Of a stretch of DNA of 64,000 nucleotides, positions 10,428 through 21,513 are shown in pieces (the stretch's first letter is position 1; each line of letters starts with the position of its first letter). The translations under genes were made by a program, and so were the position numbers. This stretch comes from Ascoidea asiatica. Its lineage: Eukaryota > Ascomycota > Saccharomycetes > Ascoideales > Ascoideaceae. The notes under the pieces were generated by a model that saw only the letters and a program-made list of their open reading frames with translations, searched no databases and was not told the origin of the DNA. The stretch covers positions 1,587,934 through 1,651,933 of the forward strand of contig BCKQ01000003.1 in the NCBI GenBank assembly GCA_001600695.1, given 5' to 3'.

Positions 10428-12452
10428 TTGAAATAAATTTATAAAATAAAAAAAATGTAATAATAAAAATTTAATAAAAGTAAAAGTATAGTAAAAGAAG
10501 CTAAAAATAATTACTTTAAGTTATAATGAAGAATATAAAAGGGTTGAGAAAAAAAAGATATTGAAAAGTAAGTCTTTTGAGATACTTTTGAGATACTTTT
10601 ATATGATTTTGAAGATTAATTGGCAATTTATAAAAGATATAGAAACCGATAATAGTATTTGCTAAGAAAAAAAAAAAGGATACTAATCAATCAAATGAAG
10701 AAAAAACTATTTTTTCTTCATTTTCTCCACAATAAAATAAAATCAATGATAGATTTTTTTTTAAAATGAAAATGGCATTCCGGTAATATTAATTGAAATA
10801 TACTAATAGTCAATAGCTAATAGTTCATATTGGATTTAAGATAATTAAATCCGAAATATATTTAAGGGGAAGATAAAATTGTTTTGAGATGGGGTAAATA
10901 AATCAAAGCTATTCGTAATTGATTTAACAGAGACAAAGATAATGTCGATAATGTCGAAAATGATAGTATTGTTATATTCTAGATTGAATACATATACGAA
11001 GATTTGACTGATGGATAAAAATAGATTCGGATAAATGAAGTGAAATCTTCAATAAAACTTCAATAAAACACGAATATTTCTTGATTAGATGATGAAAAAA
11101 CAGCTTTGAATAAAAAATAATTCATGAATATTCCTAGGTTTGTTTCTAAGTTTTTTTCGGAGTTTCGAAAAGACATTGGTTTTGATAATAAACTAGTTTC
11201 AAAATTGAGGGTGAGAAGAATCATAAAGTTAAACTTTGATAATTGATATTTTGAAGCAAAAACAAAAAAACATGAAAGAGATTGCTAATTTCATTAGTAT
11301 TAGTGTTTTTATGACAATTAAGACTAGTGGTGCTCTGTTAATAATATTTTGTATATTCTGAAAGAAATTCGAAAATTTCGATAAAACACTAAAAACAAAC
11401 AACTGGGGCAAAGACTGAAAGTGATCGTCTAAGGAAATTGGGGGGAAGCAAATTTCCTTTTTCTTTTTAAATGTGCTTGCCCACGAAGCACCATTTCTGT
11501 CACTGATTCTTCTTATCTGAGCATTGTCTTCGGGTGCCAGGGATTTTTCAAGAAGAGAAGTATCACGATTAGATTATTCATGACATTTATCTAGCTTACA
11601 ATAATTTAGGTTGTTTGATGAAATAAATGAATATAATCAATCAATCATGAATAATTATCAATCTTCATAAACCCTGATCCTGGTCATCGACACAAAACCC
11701 ACTGGTCTTTGTTCACCTGAGGAACTGAGACGGTCAAGCAGAAAGATACTTCACAGGTGGTACAGAGCATAAATGGGGCTTTCCGTAACTGTTTACAACC
11801 ACCGCTGAGGATCAAAATCTTCTCCCCCTGTCTTTTTAGGATCTGGTTTAGGTCACCAGACTCTGTTGTCAGGGTCTTGGAGCTTGTTCTATATTCAGTA
11901 GTCTACTGTCTTTAGATGCATTTCCAGGTGGTCTAGAACTTTGGTTCAACCTAAATGTTCAGCCGCACTTTTGGCTGAGGTATTTTGTTTACGAAGCAGA
12001 TCTTTGTTCACTTCTTCAAAGATTTTCTACATTTCTACTAAAATTTTGAATTCCTGTTCTCAGTTCTGAATTTATAATCTAGACCTGAAAACTATTTTGT
12101 TTATGAAATGATACCAAAAAAAATTACAAAAACATGAATTCAAGCAGCATCTACTTTGCCCCTAAAAAGTTTTTGTCATCAACTAAACAAATTAATAGTA
12201 AGAAAATAACAATAGAAATTATAATAATGAGATTGAATATTGTAAAAAAAGCATTCCTATCAAAACATATATATTAAAAGCAAATAACTGAATATATTAA
12301 TATCAATGTTCTATTAAACGTATTTTTATATTTCAAGCTTTTTTTTAAAACACTTTTGCTTTTAAACGGTTTAGAAAAAAACATTAATTTGGATTAATTA
12401 AGTAATAGTATTTTATGCTATTATATGCATTTAAGTATTTGATTAATTAAAA
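10428..12452. other. 2 kb gene-free region with GC-richer, dyad-rich core
   Basis: Lies between the divergently transcribed monooxygenase and yapsin-like genes. The left part (10430-11430) and right part (12030-12450) are ordinary AT-rich DNA. The core, about 11440-12010, is clearly GC-richer, has no usable ORF on either strand and contains several dyads: stem arms at 11470-11478/11486-11495, GGTGGT (11756-11761) with ACCACC (11798-11803), and TCAGCC (11959-11964) with GGCTGA (11973-11978). It may be a long regulated promoter or a structured non-coding RNA gene. I could not match it to U1-U6, RNase P/MRP, SRP or U3 RNA. Confidence 0.5.
11470..11495. other. Stem-loop
   Basis: AATGTGCTT pairs with AAGCACCATT around the 7-base loop GCCCACG, giving about nine pairs with one bulge. 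It sits at the left edge of the GC-richer core. Confidence 0.6.
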
Positions 12453-14495
12453 ATGTCTAAAACTTCTATTCTTTTATACATCTTATATTCCTTTATATTT
12501 ATTTTAAGTATATTTAATTTAAATTTTATACTCTTTGATAATATATTTATAAGAAACTTGAAATCAATTTCTTTATTATCGTCATCTTTATCATCATCCT
12601 TAAAAGAGAATATTTCAAAAAGAGATTTATTTAATATTGGAGTTCTAAGTAAAAAAAATTTAAATAAAGATATAATTTCAACAAACATTACAAGTACAAC
12701 TTCAACAACAACTTCAAAAAACTTTGTTCAATTTCCTTATTTTCAATATTTTAATGAATATTTAAATCCATTTTCAATAATTTCAATTGGTACACCTCCT
12801 CAAAATATTTCAATTTCAATTGATTTTGATTCTTCAACTTTATGGTTATTATCTGATTCAAATCCAATTTGTCTAATAAATTCAACTTCTTGTAATATTA
12901 ATAATAAAAATACTTTTTTAAAAGATTATGATTCAAAAACTTTTAAATTCATTGATCAAGTTTCAAATGGTCCAATTTGTACAATTAATATAACTGATCA
13001 AAATAAAATTATTAATGCAACTGGTTTATGGGGTAATGATAAAATTTATTTAAATACTGACAATAATAATAATAATAGTATTGAATTTAGTAATTATTCA
13101 GTTGGAATTGTATTTTTAACTTCAAATAATATAAATTATGGTACTTTAGGTGTAAATCCATTTTTATTAAAAGGTGAAACTAAATTTAATAGATCTAATT
13201 TAATTAATAGATTCATTCAAGATAATTTAATTAAAAGAAGAATTATTCATGATTCTATTCAAACAAATAATTTAATATTTGGTGCATATATTCCAACAAA
13301 TTCTTCAAATAATAATAAATTAATCTCATTACCAATGATTAATAGAAATGAAATCATTAAAAATCCAAGTTTAAGATATATTGATATAACTTTGAATTCA
13401 TTTAAATTAAATTATAAATCAAATAATTCATCAGAAGAAATCTTATTATCAAATTCTAGTTTAAGATTTCCAATATCATTTTCTCATAGAAATTTAAATA
13501 ATTATTTTCCCCTTGAATTTATAAATAATTTTAAAAATTTAACTATATTTAATAATGATGATAATAAAATAAGTAATATGAGTAATGAAAATATTTATAA
13601 TGAATTATTTAAAAATCAAGCTGTTTTTCAATTCAATTTATCTGGATATATAATTGAATTACCATTTTATGAAATAGTTATTGATAATTTAAATTATTTA
13701 AAAACAACAAATGAAAAAATAAGTTTAAATTGTAGTTTATTTTTAGGTGAACCATTTCCAGTTAAAACAAATTCAAATTTAGTTTATTTAAGTAAAAATA
13801 TTTTTAATTATATAAATTTCATTTATGATTTTGATTTTAAACAAGTTTTGATTAATAAAGTTGAAAATAATTATACATTATTTCCAAATGAATATAAAAC
13901 ATTTTCAAATGATAAACTTGTTAGAAGTTTTAATAGTAATAGTACTAATGGTAGTAACAATACAAAAAATTCAGTTAATGAAAATGATATTATTATAGTG
14001 ACAGAGAATAATACAATTTCAAATATTGAAAAAGCACCATTATATAATATATCATATTTTAATTATATCACATCTTATTTTTCAATAATTAAGACAAATA
14101 CAATAATTACAGAAACTTTAACAGATTTTACTCAATTTACAACAAGTCATTCAAAATTATTTATAACAAGTATACCAATTAATACATTTGAAAATTTCAC
14201 AACAACTTCAACATTAAAAGCACCATGGACAAAAACTATAACTACAACAATAACAGATGGTATTAATGAAGTAAATAAATTCATGAATGAATTAAATTCA
14301 AGTAATACTGATGGAAATATCATAACTAATATTGATTCAATTATTTCATTATCATCAGAATCAGCTGCTAATGCTTCAATTGGAATTCAAGTAGTTGGAG
14401 CTAATTATTCAATTTCTAATAATCAAATTAATTACTTAACATTGAAATTAATTTCTACTTTTTTAATCTGTACTATATTTTTAATTTACTTATAA
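12453..14495 (+). CDS. Yapsin-like aspartic protease homologue with degenerate active site
   Basis: 680 residues with a hydrophobic N-terminal signal sequence (about 5-27), a possible Lys-Arg processing site at 56-57, a pepsin-like domain (about 95-480), a Ser/Thr/Asn-rich stalk with many N-glycosylation sequons, and a C-terminal hydrophobic tail (about 660-680) that fits a GPI signal. The fold is marked by ISIGTPPQNISISID and the LIFGAY strand. The first active-site motif reads IDFDSSTLW (Asp124) where active enzymes have VDTGSSDLW. At the second, usually LDSGTT, the sequence is LLSNSS (331-336), so the second catalytic Asp is missing. It is probably a non-catalytic cell-surface relative of yapsins. 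Alignment of the second motif is by eye. The start is the first ATG. Confidence 0.78.
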   Translation: MSKTSILLYILYSFIFILSIFNLNFILFDNIFIRNLKSISLLSSSLSSSLKENISKRDLFNIGVLSKKNLNKDIISTNITSTTSTTTSKNFVQFPYFQYFNEYLNPFSIISIGTPPQNISISIDFDSSTLWLLSDSNPICLINSTSCNINNKNTFLKDYDSKTFKFIDQVSNGPICTINITDQNKIINATGLWGNDKIYLNTDNNNNNSIEFSNYSVGIVFLTSNNINYGTLGVNPFLLKGETKFNRSNLINRFIQDNLIKRRIIHDSIQTNNLIFGAYIPTNSSNNNKLISLPMINRNEIIKNPSLRYIDITLNSFKLNYKSNNSSEEILLSNSSLRFPISFSHRNLNNYFPLEFINNFKNLTIFNNDDNKISNMSNENIYNELFKNQAVFQFNLSGYIIELPFYEIVIDNLNYLKTTNEKISLNCSLFLGEPFPVKTNSNLVYLSKNIFNYINFIYDFDFKQVLINKVENNYTLFPNEYKTFSNDKLVRSFNSNSTNGSNNTKNSVNENDIIIVTENNTISNIEKAPLYNISYFNYITSYFSIIKTNTIITETLTDFTQFTTSHSKLFITSIPINTFENFTTTSTLKAPWTKTITTTITDGINEVNKFMNELNSSNTDGNIITNIDSIISLSSESAANASIGIQVVGANYSISNNQINYLTLKLISTFLICTIFLIYL

Positions 14496-15648
14496 AGGAA
14501 AACAACCCATTCTTCTCTTTTTCCTAAGCTCCTTTTCTTATTTGTTAATATAATTACTCATAATACAATAATAACATATGAATATTTAATCATTTTATCA
14601 CATTACTAATATTACTTAGTTCATTTGTATTTTTTTAGTATTGGTCTAAAGTATATATTAATTGCAGCAAGGAATTCTGCAATACTATTGGATGAAAATA
14701 ATTACCCTTTATGGAAACTCCCGCTTTTGTAACTCAGTGACTCAATGCCAACCCGAATTCAACATCGGGTCATACAGAAAAAACCCATGAAAATTATGGA
14801 AAAAACATTATTTCAGGGGAAAGTGTGGCTGGAGACAGTTTATAAGGGCTTTAATATCAGGTTTTGCGTGTTGCGTTGAGTGCCAGTCTGAGTCACCAAA
14901 AAGTAAAAAAACTGACTCGGGACTTTCTATGCTAACAAGCTAAAAATATTTGACTCGGGCTGCAATGGCGGATAAAATTTCCGTTTAACTATCCGCCTAC
15001 ACGACTTTCCGCTGCACTTTCCGCGACTGGGAGCGCCGTTTGGGGTGCAGCCGGTGAGGAATTGTTGGTCGGTGCCAAATTATGCAGTCAGCGGCAGCTG
15101 CTATTCAATGAGTCTTTTTCTCAGTTCCTGATTAACTGAAAATTTAAGGAAGGTTTTTCATAGTTTGGCATCGGATAACTTTTAGGATTGTTTATTTCTT
15201 TATGACAGTTTTAACAATAACTTATTAGAACTTAACTTAATCTCAAATTCAAATTCAAATTCAAATTCAAGTTCAAGTTCAGGTTTTCTTTTAATTCGTA
15301 AAGCTAAGAAATAATCAGCCTTTTGATTTTGTTTTCCATTGAGTAATTTCTCTTCTTTGGGGTTCTATTCTTTTATAATGAGCTTTCTTTCAAAACTTCG
15401 TCTTAAACTTATTAACTAATTAATTATTCTTTAACTATTTATTATTTTGTCATTTCCTAAGAGGTCTAAAACTATTCAATTGATATAAATATTTGACAAT
15501 TCCACTCTTTTATATCCTACTCTTAATCTTAAATATCATCAATTCTTATATATTATTCATATACAGTATCCATTCATATTTTTATTTCTTTTTAGCTCAT
15601 CTCATCTCATCTAATATTCATACTTGCTAGTATATATTTGCATCAAAA
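14496..15648. promoter_or_regulatory. Intergenic region upstream of the NCS1 permease
   Basis: 1.15 kb. A GC-richer island at about 14690-15120 has a dyad CCCGA ... TCGGG near 14753-14772 and a cluster of TCCG words (TTTCCGTTT, ATCCGCC, TTTCCGC twice) between 14975 and 15030. An AAATTC hexamer repeat (about five perfect copies, then AAGTTC) runs at 15244-15288. The part nearest the gene is AT-rich with TATA-like strings around 15482 and 15510. No gene seen. Confidence 0.5.
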
Positions 15649-17445
15649 ATGGTTGGAATTCTGTCCAATAATAATAAAGATTCAAAACCATCAATTGATG
15701 TTGAAAAAGTTAGTGTGAATTTAAATAATGAATTAAAATCAAATAAAGAATATGAATCTAAATCTAAATCAAATACATTACCAGATGAAAAAATAATTAA
15801 AAATTTTGAAGACTATGATTATGATAATAATAATACATTTTTTGGTAAAATTTCAAATCAATTTAAAAAAATTTCTTATAAATTAGATTCTTTTGGTGTT
15901 GAAGCAAGAGGTATTGAAAGAATTTTACCTTATGAAAGATCTTCAAATAAATCAAAAGTTATAATTCAAGTTATTGGTCTTTGGTTATCTGGTGCTGGAG
16001 GTTTATCTTCAACTTCTTCTTTATTATTAGGTTCTTTAGTTTTTGGTCTTGGTTTAAAAGATTCTTTTACTTCTGGAATGCTTGGTATGTTTCTTGGTTG
16101 TTTTATTGCTGCTTATTGTTCAATAATGGGTCCAAGATCTGGTTGTAGACAAATGGTTTCTGCAAGATTATTATTTGGTTGGTGGTTTGTAAAATTTGTT
16201 GCTTTAGCTTCAATTATTGGTGTAATGGGTTGGTCTGTTGTAAATTCAGTTGTTGGTGGTCAAATTTTAAAATCTGTTTCAAATGGTAAAGTTCCTTTAG
16301 AAGGTGGTATTGCAATTATTGCTTTTCTTTCTTTAATTGTTTCAATATATGGTATAAAACAATTATTAAAAGTTGAAACTTTATTAGCTGCTCCTGTTTT
16401 AATTTCATTTTTATTATTATATATTGTTACTGGTCCAAAAATGAAATATCTTTCAGAATCTGAATCTTTTGGTGATTCTTTAACTATTAAAGGTAATTGG
16501 TTATCTTTTTTTGCTTTATCTTATTCTTGTACCTCAACCTGGGGTTCAATTTCTTCTGATTATTATATTCTATTTCCTGAATCAATTAGTGATATTGAAG
16601 TATTTTTAATTACTTTTTTTGGAATTTTAATTCCAACTTCTTTTGTATCTGTGATTGCTTTGATATTATCAAATATTGCAAATGCTTATAAACCTTGGTA
16701 TGATTCTTATGAAGATTTAGGTATGGGAGGTCTTTTAGCTGCTGCTTATTCTCCATGGGGTGCAGGTGGAAAATTCTTATTAATGCTCTTATTTTTATCC
16801 TTAATTTCAAATAATATTATTAATACTTATTCTGCTGCTTTTGGTATTCAATTAGATGGAGTTTGGTTAGCTAAAATTCCAAGATTCATTTGGGCAACTT
16901 TAGTTACAATTGTTTATTTTATTGCTGCAATTATTGGTAAAGATCATTTTTCTACAATCTTGGGTAATTTCTTACCAATGATTGGTTATTGGATTTCAAT
17001 TTATTTCATATTATTACTTGAAGAAAATTTCATCTTTAGAACTGACAAATTTATTCATTTATTTACAAAAGAATTTGAAAACAATTTAGACTTAAATCAA
17101 TCTTCTTCTTCTTCTCCTGAGAATAATAGCATCAATAATGTTGGTACAAGTGCAAATACTATTCATCAATCTATTCATAATGCAAAATTCAATAGAAAAC
17201 AACATTATAATTGGGAAATTTGGAATGATCCTAAAAAAATGACCAATGGATATGCTGCTATGGCTTCTTTTGCTTGTGGAGCTGTTGGAGCTGCAATGGG
17301 TATGGCTCAAGTTTATTATATTGGTCCAATTGCAAAATATTTTGGTGATTATGGAGGAGATTTAGGAATGTGGTTATCAATGGGCTTTTCTGGTGTTATT
17401 TATCCATTTCTCAGATATTTAGAATTGAAAAAATTTGGTCGATAA
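15649..17445 (+). CDS. NCS1-family permease (purine-cytosine / vitamin B6 type)
   Basis: 598-residue membrane transporter with a hydrophilic N-tail, the GVEARGIERILPYER junction typical of the Fcy2/Tpn1 group just before TM1, and about 12 hydrophobic segments. GPRSGCRQM in the second or third segment and the C-terminal LELKKFGR close resemble Fcy2-type proteins. The WLSGAGGLSS start of TM1 fits Tpn1 (pyridoxine uptake) at least as well as Fcy2 (adenine, guanine, cytosine), so the substrate stays open. The second codon region contains one of the rare CTG codons (15661-15663). The loop at about 480-520 is Ser/Asn-rich. Confidence 0.88.
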   Translation: MVGILSNNNKDSKPSIDVEKVSVNLNNELKSNKEYESKSKSNTLPDEKIIKNFEDYDYDNNNTFFGKISNQFKKISYKLDSFGVEARGIERILPYERSSNKSKVIIQVIGLWLSGAGGLSSTSSLLLGSLVFGLGLKDSFTSGMLGMFLGCFIAAYCSIMGPRSGCRQMVSARLLFGWWFVKFVALASIIGVMGWSVVNSVVGGQILKSVSNGKVPLEGGIAIIAFLSLIVSIYGIKQLLKVETLLAAPVLISFLLLYIVTGPKMKYLSESESFGDSLTIKGNWLSFFALSYSCTSTWGSISSDYYILFPESISDIEVFLITFFGILIPTSFVSVIALILSNIANAYKPWYDSYEDLGMGGLLAAAYSPWGAGGKFLLMLLFLSLISNNIINTYSAAFGIQLDGVWLAKIPRFIWATLVTIVYFIAAIIGKDHFSTILGNFLPMIGYWISIYFILLLEENFIFRTDKFIHLFTKEFENNLDLNQSSSSSPENNSINNVGTSANTIHQSIHNAKFNRKQHYNWEIWNDPKKMTNGYAAMASFACGAVGAAMGMAQVYYIGPIAKYFGDYGGDLGMWLSMGFSGVIYPFLRYLELKKFGR

Positions 17446-18744
17446 ATGGCTATTTTAATTGATAATTTAATCTTTTTTTTTATTTAATAAATTCTTTTAT
17501 TCTCTTCTTTTATTTCTTTTCCTCGTTTCCTTTTTTATCTTGTTTTTCAATAACTATAATAGATACACATTTAAATCATTATTAAAAACTACACTTTTTG
17601 TAATACAGCATTTTTTTGGAAAAAACATATCATTTTAGTTGGATTATATAAGAAATTCGGGACTAACTTAATGAATAAAATAAAATAAAATGAAACAAAA
17701 TTGAATAAACTTAACTAACAATAGAAAATTTAATGGCAAAAAAAAGATAAATTAGAGAGTCAAAGAGATAAAAGAATTCTAGAAAGAGAAAACAAAAAAA
17801 AAAGGATAATAAAACTAGATACAGTAAACTAAAATAAAATTGAAACAAATATGAATCACTAGTAAAATAAAATTAAATTTTTTTAGAGATTGTAAGAGTT
17901 AAATTAATTAAAATAACTAAAGAGTTATTATATGAATAAATAATGAATTCACTTTGAGTTTATAAACTAAAATAAAAGAGGAATGATTTGTCGAAAAATA
18001 AAAAAGAACTAATTGAAGAATGATTAAAATTAGTATTGAAACAAAAACAATTAATATCAGACAAGAGAAACAAAGAACAAATAATAAAAAAAAAATAAAA
18101 ATATTGAAAAAAAAATTAAGTGTAATAGAATGATTTTGAATAACTTTTGAAATATGAAAAAGGAATGTGGGTTGGAAAATAACTAATTATGATTGATTAT
18201 GTTTTTATTTTGCTTGATATTGTTTAATTAAATTAACTTTTTGTTTAAGAAAAGATAAAAGATAAAAGATTATGATAAATTTGTTAGAGAAAAAAAAAAA
18301 TTAAAAGTTGAAATAATTAATTCCTAAAATAAAAGACTGATTTTGGAAAATTAAAGTAAAATTGAATTTATCTTTCTTTCTGATCTTTTTCTTTTTTTTT
18401 TTCAAAATTGGGATATTGAAGTAAAATAAAATGAAATTAAAATTAATTAATTGAAAATAATTTGATTAAGGAAACTGAATTGGAAACTGAATTGGAAATT
18501 AATCTCATATATATCTTTGAAAATAAACTATAAGCCTGATAAATTTGATAAAATAATATCAGTTGAAATAAATGAAAATTTTTTTTTTTTGAAAAATTAA
18601 TTAAAAAAAGAGAGAGAGAGAAGGATAATAATTGCATTAATATTAATTTTGAATGAAATAAAAATTAATAAAATAATTAATAAAACATTTTTTTTAAAAG
18701 GAAAATGAAAATTGAAAATGATTTAAGATATAAAAATAAAATTT
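17446..18744. other. Convergent intergenic region, strongly purine-rich on + strand
   Basis: 1.3 kb between two 3' ends. From about 17640 to 18740 the + strand is nearly all A and G with little C. Read from the minus strand this is a pyrimidine-rich trailer of MRN1, which could therefore have a very long 3' UTR. It contains poly(A) runs and a short GA repeat near 18610. No gene seen. Confidence 0.5.
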
Positions 18745-21513
18745 TTAATTTTTTTGAATAATTTCAGGAATTTGAATATTTGGTATATTTGAACTTGAAT
18801 TATCAGTTGGAGTTACAACATTTGAATTATGAGAAGACATTGGTTGAGAAATTGAATTATGTAAATTTGTTGAACTATTATTTGAACTTAAACCAGTTGG
18901 AGATTGTAATCGAGAGTTACTGTTATTATTATTATTATTGCTATTATTGTTGTTATTATTATTATTGCTGTTATTAGATGATAAATTATTTGAGATATTA
19001 TTTTGATTAACAACTTGAAATTGTCTTGGCATATTACCACAACGATCTTTACCATAATTAATTTTAAAAGATTTATAATCATCATTTGTTTTAATACCAT
19101 CAATTGCTTTAATTGCATTAGCAATATTTGTAAAATTTACAAAAGCACATTTTTTTTCTGGTAAAAAATTAATTTGTTCAATTTCACCAAATTTACTAAA
19201 ATCTCTTCTTAATTTAATTTCAGTATAATTTATTTCCATATTTTTTTCAATATTACCAATATAAATATTTCTTGAAGCACCACTTGAAACAGCTAAAGCA
19301 ATTGGATTTGGTAATGGACCAGAATGTTTACCCCAACCAACTTTAATTCTTCTATTATGAATTGTTAAACCATGTAAATGACACATTGCAAAAAATTGAG
19401 CAGCAGCAATTGGATCAATAAAAGTTATAAAACAAACATGACGTTCATTTAAATATCTAATATTTTGAAGTAAACCACCTCTAACAACATTACAAATTTC
19501 TTCAATTGAAGAATCTGGATGTAAATTACCTAAATAAACAGTTCTATTACCTAAATTATTTGCACCACCAGCACTTGTTGCAATAGCAGCAGCAGCAGCG
19601 GATTGTTGAACTAAAGCATTTGAAATAAAATCTCTATCAGCAGCAGTAACTAAATGTTCCATACCTGGAGCTAAACCTAAAAATTGAGCAGCATTATGTT
19701 GTTGAGTTTTAGTAATAAAAGCACAACGATCTTTACCATAAAAAATTTTTTTATTAACATATTTTTCTTCTAAAGGTAATTGTTGTACAACTCTAATTGC
19801 TGATAAAATTGATAAAAAATGAACAAAAGCAACACCTTTATCAGTTAAAATTTTAATTGTATCAATTTGACCAAATTTATTTAAATCATTTCTTAATTCA
19901 AATTCAGTTATATCATGAGGTAATAAACCAAGATAAACATTTCTTGTAGCACCATCTCTTTGAATTGCATTTAAAACTGCAGGAGTTATTGGAGTACTTT
20001 TACCCCAACCAATTCTTATATCATTATTTTTAATTGTTAATCTTTTTAAAATTGCATCAGAATGAAATAATAAAGCAGCACTATCATCAATAAAAGAAAT
20101 AAAAGCACACATTTTTGAAGGTAAAATTCTTACATTTTCAATAATTCCGGATCTTACATGATCTAATAATTCTTCTGGAGTTATATCAGAAGGTACATTA
20201 CCTAAATAAACAGTTCTTGAAGGAGCAGTTGTACCAATTAAATCAACATTTGAATTATTTTGTAATAATTGATTTGAATTTGAATTTTGAATTTGATTTG
20301 AATTTTGAATTTGATTTTGATTTAAATTTTGATTTAAATTTAAGTTTTGATTTGAATTTGAATTAATATTACTAATATTATTAATATTATTAATATTATT
20401 AATATTATTCATATTATTTTGTAATTGAATATCTTGTTGTTGTTGTTGTAATTGAGATTGAGGTTGTTGTAATTGAGATTGTAATTGAGGTAATTGAGGT
20501 AATTGTGGTAATTGAGGTAATTGAATTTGTTGTTGAATAACATTTGATTGTAATTGATTTGGTAATTGAGATTGAGATTGAGATTGATTAATTTGTTGTT
20601 GTTGATTTGAATTTAAATCTAAATTTAAACTACTATTTTGAGAAGATAAAGATTGATAATTATTGATATTATTTAAATGATTATTTAAAGAATTAATATT
20701 ATTATAATTCATATTAATATTTGAATTATATGGAGAATTTTGATTATTAATGTTATTATTATTATTATTATTATTTGTTGAGTTATTTGAGTTATTTGAA
20801 TTATATGAATTTAAATTAAGATTATTCATATTATTATTTATATTATTCATATTCATATTATTCATATTCAAATTCATATTGTTCATATTATTCATATTAT
20901 TCATGTTATTCATATTCATATTATTCATGTTATTATTAATATTATTATTATAATCATTAACTTGCATTGATAATGGAATTGGAATTGGAATTTGAGGATA
21001 TTCTTGATAATCTAAATAAGGATTTTGTTGTTGAACGTTATTGTTGTTGTTGTTGTTATTATAATAATTGTTATCATTATTATCATTATTATTATTATTA
21101 TTGTTATCAGTATTGTTATTAATATTATCTGAATTTAAATTATCTATAGAATTAGAAGAATGAATTGAATGAATAGAATGAATTGAATGAATAGAATGAA
21201 TTGAATCAGATAAATCATTATTTAAATTTTCATTTGAATTAGAATTTGAATTTGAATTATTAATTTGTTTATCATTTAAATCATCATTTGAATCATTAAT
21301 TGTATCAGCGGTAGATACAGGAATTGGAATTGGAATTGGAATTGGATTTGAATTTGGATTTGAATTTGATATAGAAGAAGATATTGAAGATGAATTAGTT
21401 AATGAGTTATCAGCTTGTTTACTATTGTTATTATTATTATTATTATTTGAGCTTGAATTTATATTTGTATTTGAATTTGAATTTTGATAAAATGATTGAT
21501 GATTATAAGACAT
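18745..21513 (-). CDS. MRN1: RNA-binding protein with four RRMs and prion-like N-terminus
   Basis: 922 residues. Residues 1-425 or so are Asn/Gln/Ser-rich with tandem Ser-Ile-His, Asn-Met-Asn and Leu-Pro-Gln units. Then come four RRMs, each with a recognisable RNP2: TVYLGNV near 430, NVYLGLL near 521, TVYLGNL near 656 and NIYIGNI near 748. RNP1 is atypical in all (CAFISF, VAFVHF, VCFITF, CAFVNF). Repeated W-G-K and YGKDRC phrases after RRMs match S. cerevisiae Mrn1 (YPL184C), which binds hundreds of mRNAs and affects mitochondria and cell wall. The C-tail is again Asn/Ser-rich. Length exceeds the S. cerevisiae protein because of the N-terminal expansion. Confidence 0.87.
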   Translation of the reverse strand: MSYNHQSFYQNSNSNTNINSSSNNNNNNNNSKQADNSLTNSSSISSSISNSNPNSNPIPIPIPIPVSTADTINDSNDDLNDKQINNSNSNSNSNENLNNDLSDSIHSIHSIHSIHSIHSSNSIDNLNSDNINNNTDNNNNNNNDNNDNNYYNNNNNNNNVQQQNPYLDYQEYPQIPIPIPLSMQVNDYNNNINNNMNNMNMNNMNNMNNMNNMNLNMNNMNMNNINNNMNNLNLNSYNSNNSNNSTNNNNNNNNINNQNSPYNSNINMNYNNINSLNNHLNNINNYQSLSSQNSSLNLDLNSNQQQQINQSQSQSQLPNQLQSNVIQQQIQLPQLPQLPQLPQLQSQLQQPQSQLQQQQQDIQLQNNMNNINNINNINNISNINSNSNQNLNLNQNLNQNQIQNSNQIQNSNSNQLLQNNSNVDLIGTTAPSRTVYLGNVPSDITPEELLDHVRSGIIENVRILPSKMCAFISFIDDSAALLFHSDAILKRLTIKNNDIRIGWGKSTPITPAVLNAIQRDGATRNVYLGLLPHDITEFELRNDLNKFGQIDTIKILTDKGVAFVHFLSILSAIRVVQQLPLEEKYVNKKIFYGKDRCAFITKTQQHNAAQFLGLAPGMEHLVTAADRDFISNALVQQSAAAAAIATSAGGANNLGNRTVYLGNLHPDSSIEEICNVVRGGLLQNIRYLNERHVCFITFIDPIAAAQFFAMCHLHGLTIHNRRIKVGWGKHSGPLPNPIALAVSSGASRNIYIGNIEKNMEINYTEIKLRRDFSKFGEIEQINFLPEKKCAFVNFTNIANAIKAIDGIKTNDDYKSFKINYGKDRCGNMPRQFQVVNQNNISNNLSSNNSNNNNNNNNSNNNNNNSNSRLQSPTGLSSNNSSTNLHNSISQPMSSHNSNVVTPTDNSSSNIPNIQIPEIIQKN

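Noticed and set aside
11950-12010. U2 snRNA-like string ACTTTTGGCTGAGGT
   Set aside because: The invariant GUAGUA branch-recognition sequence and the following U2 elements are missing.
15244-15288. AAATTC repeat as a CRISPR or mobile-element trace
   Set aside because: A simple hexamer microsatellite without spacers, terminal repeats or target-site duplication; the same unit occurs as coding repeat at 45421-45468.
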